From positions 1-64,000 of the forward strand of contig BGKB01000032.1 in assembly GCA_003116975.1 (NCBI GenBank): 64,000 nucleotides of DNA, read 5' to 3'. Shown here piece by piece: positions 30,129-39,884 of the stretch. The position numbers and the translations under genes were made by a program. The first letter of the stretch is position 1. The number at the start of each line of letters is the position of its first letter. The DNA is from Aurantiochytrium sp. KH105 (Eukaryota > Sar > Bigyra > Thraustochytrida > Thraustochytriidae). The notes under the pieces are model-generated. The model was not told where the DNA came from and searched no databases. It saw only the letters and a program-made list of their open reading frames with translations.

Positions 30129-32189
30129 ATGGATGCGCTGGATCAAAATATTGAGCATGCGCGCCGCTGCCGCGGTCAAGCAAAGCCATATGGCGGGATT
30201 ATGCCGTCCGCGATAGTGTCGCCGGCGCCGGCATCGATACATTCTGCTGAGCTTTTGCTCGCTCGTGCACCCGGCGCGCAAGGGTTTCGCGCTCCTGACA
30301 ACCACCAATCAAAGCGCGCCCGCCAACCAGATTTTGCAGAGCAGAAAAGTTCGAGGAAACGTAGAAGATTCACCCTATTTGCCACGCACAAAAAATTGCA
30401 CCAAGAAAGTACTCTCTACTGGATCGACGAAGACGCCTTGGAAGTGAACGTTCGCCGTGAGCGATTCCTTTTCCCGCACTTTAAGCCCATCGTGATCAAC
30501 CCAAATGCTACGTGGGCAGGAAGTGTTCGACTACCTCGCACCATCGAGAGAATTGGCTTAAAGTACAGCTCCCACATTTATGTGGTGACCAGTTGCTTCT
30601 TGATGTTGACAGGGCTATTTATTATTCTCTATGAGTACGACATTGCATTTGCAATGAGTATGGGGGTCTTACCCATATTCTTTCTGCAGGTTCTCGCTCA
30701 ACCAACAATTGTCACGCTATGCTTCACTTCGTTTATGCCGTGCTATATCATTTTTTGCCAGACAGCCCTGATCATCATCGTGTCCATTCTTTATGACAAT
30801 ACGTACGCAAACATTGCCACAGCATCAATTGGGTATCATTCCAGCGTTGCTATTTTTTTTGATGCGATGCCTATGACCGTCAGAAGCAAAGTGTACGCTA
30901 TGCTTCCCGTCTATATCCTGATTTGCGTTAGCGGGTCAATCAAAATGCTCTTGGACCAGACCGCTCCGGATTCTTCTCAGGACGCTAACATTCAGATCCA
31001 AGGTTTGAGAGAATCATTGGCGAGCCGGGCTGCAAGTTTTTCGGTCAATGTGGCAATTTTTGGTGTTCATATATTTGTTTCAGTATGGAGACGGCCAGCA
31101 GCTCTCGCCTCGGTCCCAGCTCAAATGCGCGTCATCAAGGCCGTGCCCCGAAGCCTAAGCCGCATTGTTGCTCAAATTCACGCCATGCAGGCTTGGGAGC
31201 GTCGAGCTCGGCAGTCAGACATCAGCTACAAGAACTCTTTTCGAGATCCTGGTGCATGCGGCCAAAGCGAGTTGGTCCGGGTGCTTCTTTCAACGGTGGT
31301 GCCGGTCTTAATAAATTCGCGAGAATCAATCGGTGCTTCTTTATTCGGCAAGAGAATTGGAAATCTCCCGTTTCTTCTGCACAAGCATGTACCAGGGTAT
31401 CCAGTGCTGGGCCCTCTGATAATGTTTGCAGCATTTGCAGTCCTCGCGTGGGCGCTTTTCCCTCAAGAAAGAGTGTCAAAAAAACACTGGATCCCCGTCG
31501 TGGTGCTGGTTGGGTGGTCTTCCTTGGCGACGGTCCCACTCGCGAATCTTCGTCTGTGCCGACTTCTGTTGGCTGACTTTGAGACACAAATGTTTTTCGC
31601 CATTAAAACAATCTGCATTGCACTCATGGCAAGTATGCACTCGTGGGAAGCCAATCTCATTCTTTTTTCGGCTTTGGCTTTCTTGTACAACAGTATTATC
31701 TCCGATGCATGGCCAACATTCATCGTACAAGGTCGCAAGCGTGCGTATGGTCACGGGCTTAATCTCATGCTCGTCAGCGCCTTATACGCAGGTTCCCGAC
31801 TTGATATACTATTGGATGGCATCAACGAAGAACGAAACCATCGCATATCCTTTGCGGGAAAAATACACATCGAAGTGAAGGGCATCACGGAAAGTTTGCT
31901 CCTGATGATTGCTGTATTCACTCTTCGGTGCTTAATACTTTCCCTAGTAAGGCCTGACTGTTGTGTCATCCTCAAAGCGCCAGTTGTGTCCATCATCATG
32001 CCTCGTGAAGAGCTCACTCGCTACGAGCTATTATATAAAGAGGCAGTAAGAAAGGCACGTCATTCTGACCAAGTGGCTAACAAGGATGATATTGCTCCAA
32101 TTCAGAGCGATTCCAAGTCCTTGACAGAGACCACAAAAGCCAAGGAGCAGATGGAGCAAAGATTCGCGTCGCTTCAGGAGCAAGACTGA
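30129..32189 (+). CDS. polytopic membrane protein, tandem paralogue B
   Basis: 686 residues from the ATG at 30129; the frame extends upstream only with a non-ATG start, and a second ATG at 30201 is possible. It has the same layout as A, with a longer basic, probably disordered N-terminus (including SSRKRRR near 74) and a charged 45-residue C-terminal tail. First-half landmarks are PIVINPNATWA (120-130), FDAMP (244-248), SGSIKMLLD (268-276) and RRPAALAS (321-328). Second-half landmarks are PVLINSRESIG (392-402), LLHKHVPGY (416-424), SDAWPTFI (525-532), RPDCCVILKAPVVSI (608-622) and MPREELTRYELL (624-635). It lies 359 bases after A and 414 before C on the same strand, which points to local gene duplication. 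Confidence 0.82.
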   Translation: MDALDQNIEHARRCRGQAKPYGGIMPSAIVSPAPASIHSAELLLARAPGAQGFRAPDNHQSKRARQPDFAEQKSSRKRRRFTLFATHKKLHQESTLYWIDEDALEVNVRRERFLFPHFKPIVINPNATWAGSVRLPRTIERIGLKYSSHIYVVTSCFLMLTGLFIILYEYDIAFAMSMGVLPIFFLQVLAQPTIVTLCFTSFMPCYIIFCQTALIIIVSILYDNTYANIATASIGYHSSVAIFFDAMPMTVRSKVYAMLPVYILICVSGSIKMLLDQTAPDSSQDANIQIQGLRESLASRAASFSVNVAIFGVHIFVSVWRRPAALASVPAQMRVIKAVPRSLSRIVAQIHAMQAWERRARQSDISYKNSFRDPGACGQSELVRVLLSTVVPVLINSRESIGASLFGKRIGNLPFLLHKHVPGYPVLGPLIMFAAFAVLAWALFPQERVSKKHWIPVVVLVGWSSLATVPLANLRLCRLLLADFETQMFFAIKTICIALMASMHSWEANLILFSALAFLYNSIISDAWPTFIVQGRKRAYGHGLNLMLVSALYAGSRLDILLDGINEERNHRISFAGKIHIEVKGITESLLLMIAVFTLRCLILSLVRPDCCVILKAPVVSIIMPREELTRYELLYKEAVRKARHSDQVANKDDIAPIQSDSKSLTETTKAKEQMEQRFASLQEQD

Positions 32190-32603
32190 CTTTGTAAGTC
32201 AAGTCTTACTACAGTCAAACGCGATACCTTCCGCGATCTGTTGTTCCAGCTCCTCTTTTGACTACTCCCTCTTTATTTTATTTTTATAATTGATTTTGAA
32301 CGCCGGAGCTCAATGAGGCATATCTTTAGGCAACAGCAGCGCGTCCCGCACCAAAACGTTTTCAAAAAGATCCGTTGTGCAAAACGAAATGCCAGTGTTT
32401 TTTATGACGAGCGACCTTCTCTGCCAGAGGAAACGCGCGCGCGCGTACACACATGCACACCCCATATTTTGCTGCTTTCTATTTCTTTGGCTTTTGCGTA
32501 CGACCGTATCATTCTACTACAGTGTTCATGGACTCTTTCGGAAAGAGAGGAAAAACGAGGTCGTTTGTGCTTGTAAAGCCTTCATGGTCGGCAGCACGCG
32601 ACG
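32190..32603. other. spacer between paralogues B and C
   Basis: It begins with a T-rich patch (about 32270-32295) and then mixed sequence with a CG-dinucleotide run near 32436. No gene is seen, and there is no obvious sequence identity with the A-B spacer. Confidence 0.4.
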
Positions 32604-34472
32604 ATGGCGGCGCTGTCATCGTCGTCGGTTGCTGTTGCGCCACTTCCTGAAGCAGATGCTGCTGGAGCGCTGACGACCCTCGTGGATACTGCCGATACGG
32701 GAGAAGTTCCCATGGATGCACATAGACTCTCCAGGCAAGATACGACAGGAATGCTACGTGGAAACGTCCGGCGCAGCTTTTTACGAGGAAAGGTATCAAG
32801 CGACAGCCATTGCGAACGATTCATTTTTCCTGTCTTTGCGCCGCGAATCATCGACTCTCGCGATACGCTCGCGAACCTTGTCGGACTTGGACAGTTTGCA
32901 GCGACCTTTCTCAAGGACAATCAAATGAAGCTCCTTCTCATCACGAGCACGAGCTTTACAGTATTCGCTGTCTTTCTGTTCCAAGGGCAGTACACCATGA
33001 CCTTTATTGCGAGTTTTGGGACCTTGTTCAATCTTTTCCCGCTCGCCCTGTCTCAGACGAATATTATGCGTCTTTCCGCAACTTCATTCATGTCTTTTTT
33101 TGTGGGTTTAAATCTCATCGCCACACTCGTCTTCGTGGGGATTCTGTATGACAACCATTATCTTTCCGCGGGCGTCTGCATCGTGTTGATGCAGGTGCTT
33201 CCGTGCGTGCTTTGGGACACGATGCCACAAAGAGTTCGCGACACAACGTACTGGGTGCTGATTCTATGCGCATTGATCGCATGGGGTGGCGTGATGAAGG
33301 TTTTAATAGATCACGCTTCAAGTAGTGCCAACGTCGATAATCAAAATTTGTCGCCAAGCATAGAATATGCCTTGGCTCTTCGAACAGCCAGCTGCATTGC
33401 GAATATAGGATTGTTCAATGTCTATCTATTCTGGGGAATGCTCCGGCGTCCGGCAAAGCTCGCATTGAGTTCGTCGCGAATAAAGATCTGCAAAGCCCCA
33501 AAACGAGATCTTCATATCATTCGCGAGCAAGTCGAAGCCATGCGCACGTGGGAATACGACAGCCAGCGAATGCTGAAAGAGCTTCGCGCGAAAGGAGGCG
33601 CACAGAACGACATTGTGCGATTCATTTCCTCGCCCATCCCACCACTCATTGTCAACACACGGAATACGATCGGGAGGCGGCTTCTCGGCCCCAAACTGGG
33701 AAACCTTTCTTTTTATGTACACAAATTCGTTCCAGGCTATGCTTTTATTGGTTTAGCTCTCCTTTTGGGGACGTACGTCGCCAATGTACATGCCTTTTTG
33801 GCGAAGCGCAAAGATGGCATCGATGACACTGTGACTCTAACTGTCTTCCTCGCCATTTGGTCGGTGTTTTCTTCGCTTCCTCTCGCCAATGTGCGTCTTC
33901 TCCAGCTCATTGCAAGTGGACTCGAAGTTCGCTTTTTCATCACGATCAAAGTCCTGTGCTGCGGACTCATGATGTTTGTATTCCCGCAGTGGACGATGCC
34001 AGTCACCGTTTCAGCTTTTGCTCTCTCGCTCGTGTCATTAACATCTGACGCTTGGCCGACGTTTATCGTGGAGGGTCGAGGTCGTGCCTTAGGCTTTGGA
34101 CTTTGTTTCTCGACAATGCTAGGAGTTTATGTGGGGATCAGGAATAACACTCTCTTTGGAGGGAGCCTCGAAGGAATGCGCAATCCAAGAATCCACATCG
34201 CGAGCGTCGTCTCTATCGACCTGGTGATGGTCATTCAGAGCCTGCTCTTGTCATTGATCTTCTTTACTGGGAAAAATTTCCTGCTGGCGTTAGCAAGGCC
34301 CGATTGTTTCGTACTTGTGAAAGCTCCTCTTGTGAGCATTCGTGTTCCTCGTTCGCAAGCCGAAGAGTATCAGCGACTTTTTCGAGAGACGGTCCAGCAA
34401 ATATCCTCTGGAGCCGCTATCGAACGGGAAGGTCAAAATAATCCTGCTCTTCAAGGAGTTGCAACGCCCTGA
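32604..34472 (+). CDS. polytopic membrane protein, tandem paralogue C
   Basis: 622 residues from the ATG at 32604. It is closest in layout to A and B. First-half landmarks are PVFAPRIIDSRDTLA (76-90), WDTMP (204-208), LRRPAKLAL (280-288) and ICKAPKRDL (295-303). Second-half landmarks are PPLIVNTRNTIG (346-357), YVHKFVPGY (371-379), SDAWPTFI (481-488), ARPDCFVLVKAPLVSI (564-579) and VPRSQAEEYQRLF (581-593). It has about ten hydrophobic helices, with no signal peptide. Pairwise similarity is strongest in the second-half loop and the last helix plus tail, so those are probably the functionally constrained parts. The gene converges on the hydroxylase gene. Confidence 0.82.
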   Translation: MAALSSSSVAVAPLPEADAAGALTTLVDTADTGEVPMDAHRLSRQDTTGMLRGNVRRSFLRGKVSSDSHCERFIFPVFAPRIIDSRDTLANLVGLGQFAATFLKDNQMKLLLITSTSFTVFAVFLFQGQYTMTFIASFGTLFNLFPLALSQTNIMRLSATSFMSFFVGLNLIATLVFVGILYDNHYLSAGVCIVLMQVLPCVLWDTMPQRVRDTTYWVLILCALIAWGGVMKVLIDHASSSANVDNQNLSPSIEYALALRTASCIANIGLFNVYLFWGMLRRPAKLALSSSRIKICKAPKRDLHIIREQVEAMRTWEYDSQRMLKELRAKGGAQNDIVRFISSPIPPLIVNTRNTIGRRLLGPKLGNLSFYVHKFVPGYAFIGLALLLGTYVANVHAFLAKRKDGIDDTVTLTVFLAIWSVFSSLPLANVRLLQLIASGLEVRFFITIKVLCCGLMMFVFPQWTMPVTVSAFALSLVSLTSDAWPTFIVEGRGRALGFGLCFSTMLGVYVGIRNNTLFGGSLEGMRNPRIHIASVVSIDLVMVIQSLLLSLIFFTGKNFLLALARPDCFVLVKAPLVSIRVPRSQAEEYQRLFRETVQQISSGAAIEREGQNNPALQGVATP

Positions 34473-34499
34473 TGAATATTGTCGGAGGAGATGGAAGCT

Positions 34500-34600
34500 C
34501 TTTGGAAAAAAAAAGTCGATCGAAAGCGCTTTTGTCGATTGAAAACGCTCTTGATAAAAGTCGATTGGAAGCACTTTGGAAGAAAGTCTTTCGGGTGCTC
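34500..34600. repeat. degenerate GTCGAT-containing repeats in a convergent 3' flank
   Basis: Three imperfect units of about 22-26 bases share the core GTCGATYGRAARCRCT. They start near 34512, 34533 and 34558, within the 309-base gap between paralogue C and the hydroxylase. An outer pair CTYTTTGGAA/CTTTGGAAGA flanks them. Function unknown. Confidence 0.55.
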
Positions 34601-34781
34601 CGGCTCTTTAACACATGGGGTCCTCCGTACAATACATTCCGGTTCGACCAAAAGCTTTTTCATGGAATCATGAGAGCAAAGAGATCAAGCTAACTTTCCT
34701 CGGAGCCTATTTTTTTCTCTGAACAATAAGAAAACCAAATTCTTTTGTGTAAAGGTAGGCTGCGCTCACAGTTGATAATCT

Positions 34782-35778
34782 TTAAACCTCTTTTGGGGAT
34801 GGGGACAAGAGATGCTCCGCGACATAGCCCTCGGTGTCCCCTGCAGCTATCCAAGCATCCATGGTACCAAAAAGATAGTCCATGTGCCATGAGCCAAAAT
34901 TTCCGCGATTCTGCAGGTGGTGTGAAAAGTGAAAGGCACTGTGCTCTGCATTAGTAAGACCAATTTTCCCAAGCCAGGTATTCGCGAAATAGTAGCCCGA
35001 GTGTGCTTCGTAGGTTTCTTCGAGTCTGTAGACAAGCCACACGAAGAAGATGAGTGGATTGCGCCCAAAGAGAAGAACACCTCCAAGCGTGGGCATGTAA
35101 TTCGCAGCCACCTGCTCTGCGGGCGAGGCGTATTCTGCCGCAATGCCAATTGTTTCAATGTAGTTGTGATGCTGTTTGTGAATCTTGCTGTAAAGTGCTT
35201 TGCTGTGCACAAGACGATGCGCCCAGTAAAAGAAGAAGTTGTTGAAGAAGTGCGCGATGGCAAAGGCCTTGAGGAGGGCCGCAAATCCGGGCAAAGGTGC
35301 AATCAGGTCAGGCATACCCAATTTTCGCGCCGCCTTGAAGAGCGCCATCGATGTGAAGGGACTCAGCACAAACTGCCCGAAAAAGGCTTCGAGCAGCGTT
35401 TTGTAGACGAGCTTCGAGGTCGGCGCCTGCGCTTTGCCCGCTTGCATTTTGTAGCGCTGCAAGAGTCCACGGTTGTCGCAAACTGCAAAGAAGCCATTGC
35501 ATACTGCGTATGTGACGGAGTGTACGCCGCACGTGAGGACTGCAAAGATGGCGGCATCGCTAAGTTGACGCCTTCGTAGCGCCTTCACGAGCCGCACATA
35601 CGTAGGAAAGCTAGCCTTCGCCGCCAGCGTCAGCAATAGAGGCAGTCTCGTATACGCAGTCAGCGTTCTGCGTACCCAGGTGGCCCAGCCGGGGTACTGC
35701 GGTCTCGGCTCCAGCTGCGGCCAAAAGGTCGCACCGCCAGAAGGCGTCTTCTTCTTGCCATGCGTCTGCACCTGTCCT

Positions 35779-35817
<39 letters not shown>

Positions 35818-35858
35818 GCTTGCGCGCGCGCCTGCTGCTCTAGCTGCTGCTGCGCCAT
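34782..35858 (-). CDS. fatty acid hydroxylase / sterol desaturase superfamily protein
   Basis: 358 residues from the ATG at 35858 (the longer frame has no ATG). The N-terminus is Gln-rich, including an 11-Gln run coded by (CTG)n on the plus strand. The di-iron histidine boxes of the ERG25-like superfamily are visible: HRLVH, then HKQHH, then RLEETYEAHSGYYF and EHSAFHFSHHLQNRGNFG. The last is where C4-methylsterol oxidases have DHHDFHH, so the third box is altered but keeps its histidines. Hydrophobic segments surround the boxes and place the site at the ER membrane's cytosolic face. The phrase IGIAAEYASPAEQ is typical of methylsterol oxidases. The likely role is oxygen-dependent oxidation of a sterol or long-chain lipid; the exact substrate is open. 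Confidence 0.9.
35782..35816. repeat. (CTG)n tract coding poly-Gln
   Basis: This lies near the N-terminus of the hydroxylase gene and gives 11 consecutive glutamines on the minus strand. Confidence 0.9.
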
Positions 35859-36387
35859 CGTGCTCTCAGCCCCCCTCCGAGTCACTCGAGCTCCGGCGCG
35901 GAGCGATTGCGGTTTACTTCCCGGCGCCTTGGGCACGTGCCTGTCGCATGGTCGTTTGCGCAAAGCGACCCAAGTACTACTGCTTCTAGGCGAGACCTAG
36001 GTCTGGAGAAGTCCCGGTCGAAGTCCCAACGGAGGGGCTCATCGAGACCCCCGTCGCTGCGACCCTCCCTCCTCGCTGCAGGCCTCGCTGCAGGCCTCGC
36101 CGCGGGCAGGAGGAGAAGCGGCATCGGACGGCGAGCGGTCGAAAGAATGTCATGGAGATGGAGAGCAATTGTCATGATTCTTCTGAAATCAGATCATCAT
36201 CATCATCGACAACAACGACGACAACAACGTCGTCTCTATCGTTATGAACACGAACATCAAGGGTTTAGTATACAAGTATGATATTTCATGTCATTGTTTG
36301 TGCAATGTGCAACTACGTCGCGAAGACCACGGTCGAAGAAGCTCTGCAGAAAATGGGGGGGGGGGGGGGGTAAGAAGTGCTCTCTCG
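35859..36387. other. intergenic between hydroxylase and LtrA-like gene
   Basis: This holds the hydroxylase 5' flank and the LtrA-like 3' flank, including the G16 run and short CAT/ACA repeats near 36190-36230. No gene is supported. Confidence 0.45.
36355..36370. repeat. G16 homopolymer
   Basis: Sixteen consecutive guanines lie 18 bases beyond the stop of the LtrA-like gene, in its 3' flank (C-run in the transcript). Length is likely unreliable in any assembly. Confidence 0.85.
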
Positions 36388-39300
36388 TCAGCCGAGCGCA
36401 AAGTCACGGCCGCTACGCTCATGAATGACGACGTCGCACGTGTCCTCTGCAAAGTCTTCGAGGAGACGAGACTCCATATCAGGATTGCCCCGCAGACTGC
36501 TGGTCACGGAACGGTGGCTGTAAATGTCGTCGAGGATTGAGACCCGCGCGCGCAACTTGACGTGCTCCGCGTGCACGGTAAAGAGCAAAACGAGGCATGT
36601 GAAAAACAGGCCAAGAGTGGCGGTCGAGTTCACGTCGGCAGCAATGGCCACCCAAGGAAATGCGATGAGAACGAACTTGGCCAGGTACACTGCAGATGCA
36701 GACTTGGGGAAGGCACGAAATGTCTCGAGCTCAGCACTGCCCCCTCGTGCAAGAAGTCAAAGGCACAGAGAAGGGCCATAGCCATGCTGGTGGGAAGTGC
36801 CCGGAACCCAAACTCGTCGACGACCGACGCTGCCAAACTAGCGTCCTCAACGTATGTAAAAACAGTGATGCCCCCAACGGCGCTCAAAGCAACCATAAAG
36901 ATTGGCAAAAACCAGGTGACCACGGCTCCTCGAAGGTGCGACTTGCGCGCGGCCATTTCTGGGGGGTTAAAGCGTTGAATGAAAAAGTAATCGAGCTTGG
37001 TGGAAGCCACTACGCCAAAGCCAAGCACAAAGTTGACGTAGTGTTTGAGAGACTGCGTCAAGCTGGCGTTGATACTGCTGAGAATACCCTCACCAATCAT
37101 GATGAGCCCGAGCTCACTCTCTCGATGTGCGAGAAATCCCAGATCCGATGGAAGAGACGATTCCAGGTCTGTTTTTCCGATGAGCGCGCGAAGGATTTCT
37201 AAACCAAAGCTCAGGTAGTGTCCTAGGCCCCAGAGCGTAACAGGAAGGAGCACATTTGCTCCAAGCGCGATGGCCACATAGCTTGCCAGCAAAAGCACAA
37301 TGTTGATGATCGACATGAGGGCAAAGTGCTTGACGGAGCCACGCGCTCTTACGTTGTTTCGAAAGGTGAACCATATCTCAACGAGCTGGGCGACCACAAT
37401 GAGCTCGAAAAGGAGTTTCGCAGTCGTAAAAAGGTACATGTATGTCACAAAACGTGGGTGAGTCATGGCAAGATGCTCACGCACAGGGACGGCGCTTGCC
37501 AGAAAGGCGACAAGGCCAAATTGAAAGATATTCACAAGGCGATGCAGGACATCGCCCGAGATGAAGGTTGCTTGCAGGAGATTGTGCTTGTTCCAGCAAT
37601 CGAGCACCGCGGAAGCCTCAAGCACAAAGAGGCCCAGGGTGTACACCTCAAAGTTCAGGAGATACTCAAAGTTCATGTGGTTGAGACGATATGCGAGCGC
37701 CACGACGATCAAGTCGTAAAAGAGGTTTTGCCACTTCATTTCGTGAGCTGTATGGAGATGCGTCCAGTCCAGTCGAGGTAAGAATGGCCGATAGAAAGCC
37801 TTGTCGCGCATGAACATGCGTATCTGCTGCAGGAAGGTCTCGCGTTTGATTTGCGGAGCCTGGTTTTCCAGCCCTTTTTGGCTGCCGTCCGAATCGAGGC
37901 CGAGACCGCCTCGTTCCTCACAAGGTGAGGTCTCGCCGACGCCCGCGTCACTTGCGACGCGAGTTCCGGCAACGTTTTCGTCGTTGTCTCCGAGACTCAT
38001 GTGCGAGTCACTTTGGCGAAGGGCCTCAACTTGACGCAATAGGGCCTGGCGAGCGCGCTGTTCGCGTCGCTTCTTCACGCGGTACTTGAGCTTGCCAACA
38101 GCAATGACGACCGTCATAGTGCGGTTGAGTTTGCGCCTGCGCCTGAAACGACCCCGTACAATGTCGAGCACGAGCAAGGCCAAGAGAAGGCCATCTGCAC
38201 AGAGGACGACAAAGACGGGGTCAGCTTGTGCCGCCCCAAGCGCGAGGAAAGACATTGGTACTGCGAAGAGACGAACAAGCCAGACACGTTTCTTTTCCTG
38301 ACCATATCCGAAGCGAAGGCGACGGCGCGGAGTCATAATTTTGCTCAGGGAGCTCGATCGCGTGCGGGCCCCAATCGTTCGTGAAAAAGACGTCCTCGGC
38401 CCTTTGACTCGCTTGGGCGCAACGCGTGGCGTTCCCACAGCGATACCTTCTCCTCCCGTTTCGAGATCTTGCGCACGGGCAGGGCGCAAGCGCGGAGGCC
38501 GCACTCGCATGCCGGGTGCCTTGAGCGAGACAATGCGAATGCCGAGCTCTTGAAGCGCGTCAACCTGGAGCAGTTGCTGCACGGCGAGCAAAAAGGTGGC
38601 CGCGCCGAGAGAGGCGGCCAAGAACCAAAAGTAAGCTCGGCGTTTTTGCGAATACTTTGCGGTCTCGTACTGCAGCGCTTCGTGATCTGTGACATTGAAG
38701 AGGTCCGGGAAAAGTTTCGCCTGCAGGTAGAGAATCTTCTTGAGCGCCACACCGCACGAGATGAGGGCGCATGAATAGAAAGCGAAGAGCTCGATCCAGA
38801 TCACAGCAAGAATTCTCGGGCCCCGCAGCAATACGTGGTCTTGCTCGGCAAAGGGCATTGAGGTGTAGTGTAAGAGCTGCAGAACGCCCATCATCAGGTA
38901 CGAAAGAAAGAAGAGGGCGAACCATGAGACCGATAGCTCAGGAACGAGCGCGTTGCGATCGAGGCCAGTAAAGATGATGATTTGCAGCACGCCTTCGCCC
39001 ATCATGAGCATCGTGAAGCGCCCAAAGCGCACGATGCAAAATCCCGCGTCCCAGGGAATGCTATTGCTCTCAGAAAGACCGTCGCAGAGACTGAGAAGCT
39101 GCCAGGCGGCGCGACCCACGAGGTAGGCGGCCAGCCACAGCATCGCAACGGCGATCAGCGGACATTGCTTGAGGATGAGGATGAGCGCCAGGAGCAAAAA
39201 GCTGATGGGCACACATTCCATGAGTGCGCAGATGCGCGCGTAGGCTCTGACGTTGGCCTCTTTTTGCTTTGCGGCCCAGATCTCGACCCAGATGCCAAGC

Positions 39301-39884
39301 TGCAGCAGGTGGTAGGCGAGGAGGCAGGCCGTGAATCCGAGCGCTTGACCCTGTTCGTAATTGCGGAGATGTGCCTCCTCGGTAAGCTGGTGCGCCGCGA
39401 GGGCAATGAGCAGGGTTTGCGCGACAAGCACGAACCTGTGAAAATTGTCGTCGAAGCGCAACGTGGCGTCCAAGGCCAGCCGCGAGAACCACGCTCCGTA
39501 CAGGAGCAGAATGGTGGCGAGGAAGATGAGCAGGTTCTCCCAGCCAATATCTTCGCCGAGTAGCGATCCCGTGCGAAAGCTCACGCCTACAAAGGGCAAG
39601 TCGAAGAAGAGTTGCGATGCGCTCACGTGGCGGTTCTCCCTCGGCACGCCCCACTTGTACCGCGCGGTTGGATGCGCAAACACGGGTAGTTCATGGCGCG
39701 GCGTCTCGTGGTGCTGGTGGTTCTGCTGCTGGGCTGGCCCGTGTGCTGGCCCATGTGCTGTGGTCTCCTTGCTCGCAATTTCACCCGCCTCGGGGCCGTG
39801 GTTCTGGTGCTGGTGCTGGTCTTCTTGCTGCTTTTGCTCGCGGTGCCCATTCTGGGGTCCCGCGCTACCGCCGACGGTGAGCAT
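36388..39884 (-). CDS. protein with two LtrA-like membrane modules, apparent frameshift near its 3' end
   Basis: The frame from the ATG at 39884 runs 1084 codons to 36630, but its last 35 or so residues look unlike protein. The other frame, open from about 36763 to 36388, continues with a clean membrane helix (YLAKFVLIAFPWVAIAADV) and a charged tail ending DFALG. The switch falls at a five-C run on the plus strand (36740-36744); one extra base there would join the frames into about 1165 residues, so an assembly slip is likely. The N-terminus is His/Gln-rich. Two modules of LtrA type (low temperature requirement A family) are seen, each opening with the hallmark aromatic-Asp motif: LFFDLPFVGVSF (about 92-103) and LFYDLIVVALAY (about 719-730), each followed by six or more helices. 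A soluble basic linker (about 465-650) separates them. The molecular function of LtrA proteins is poorly known. Confidence 0.82.
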
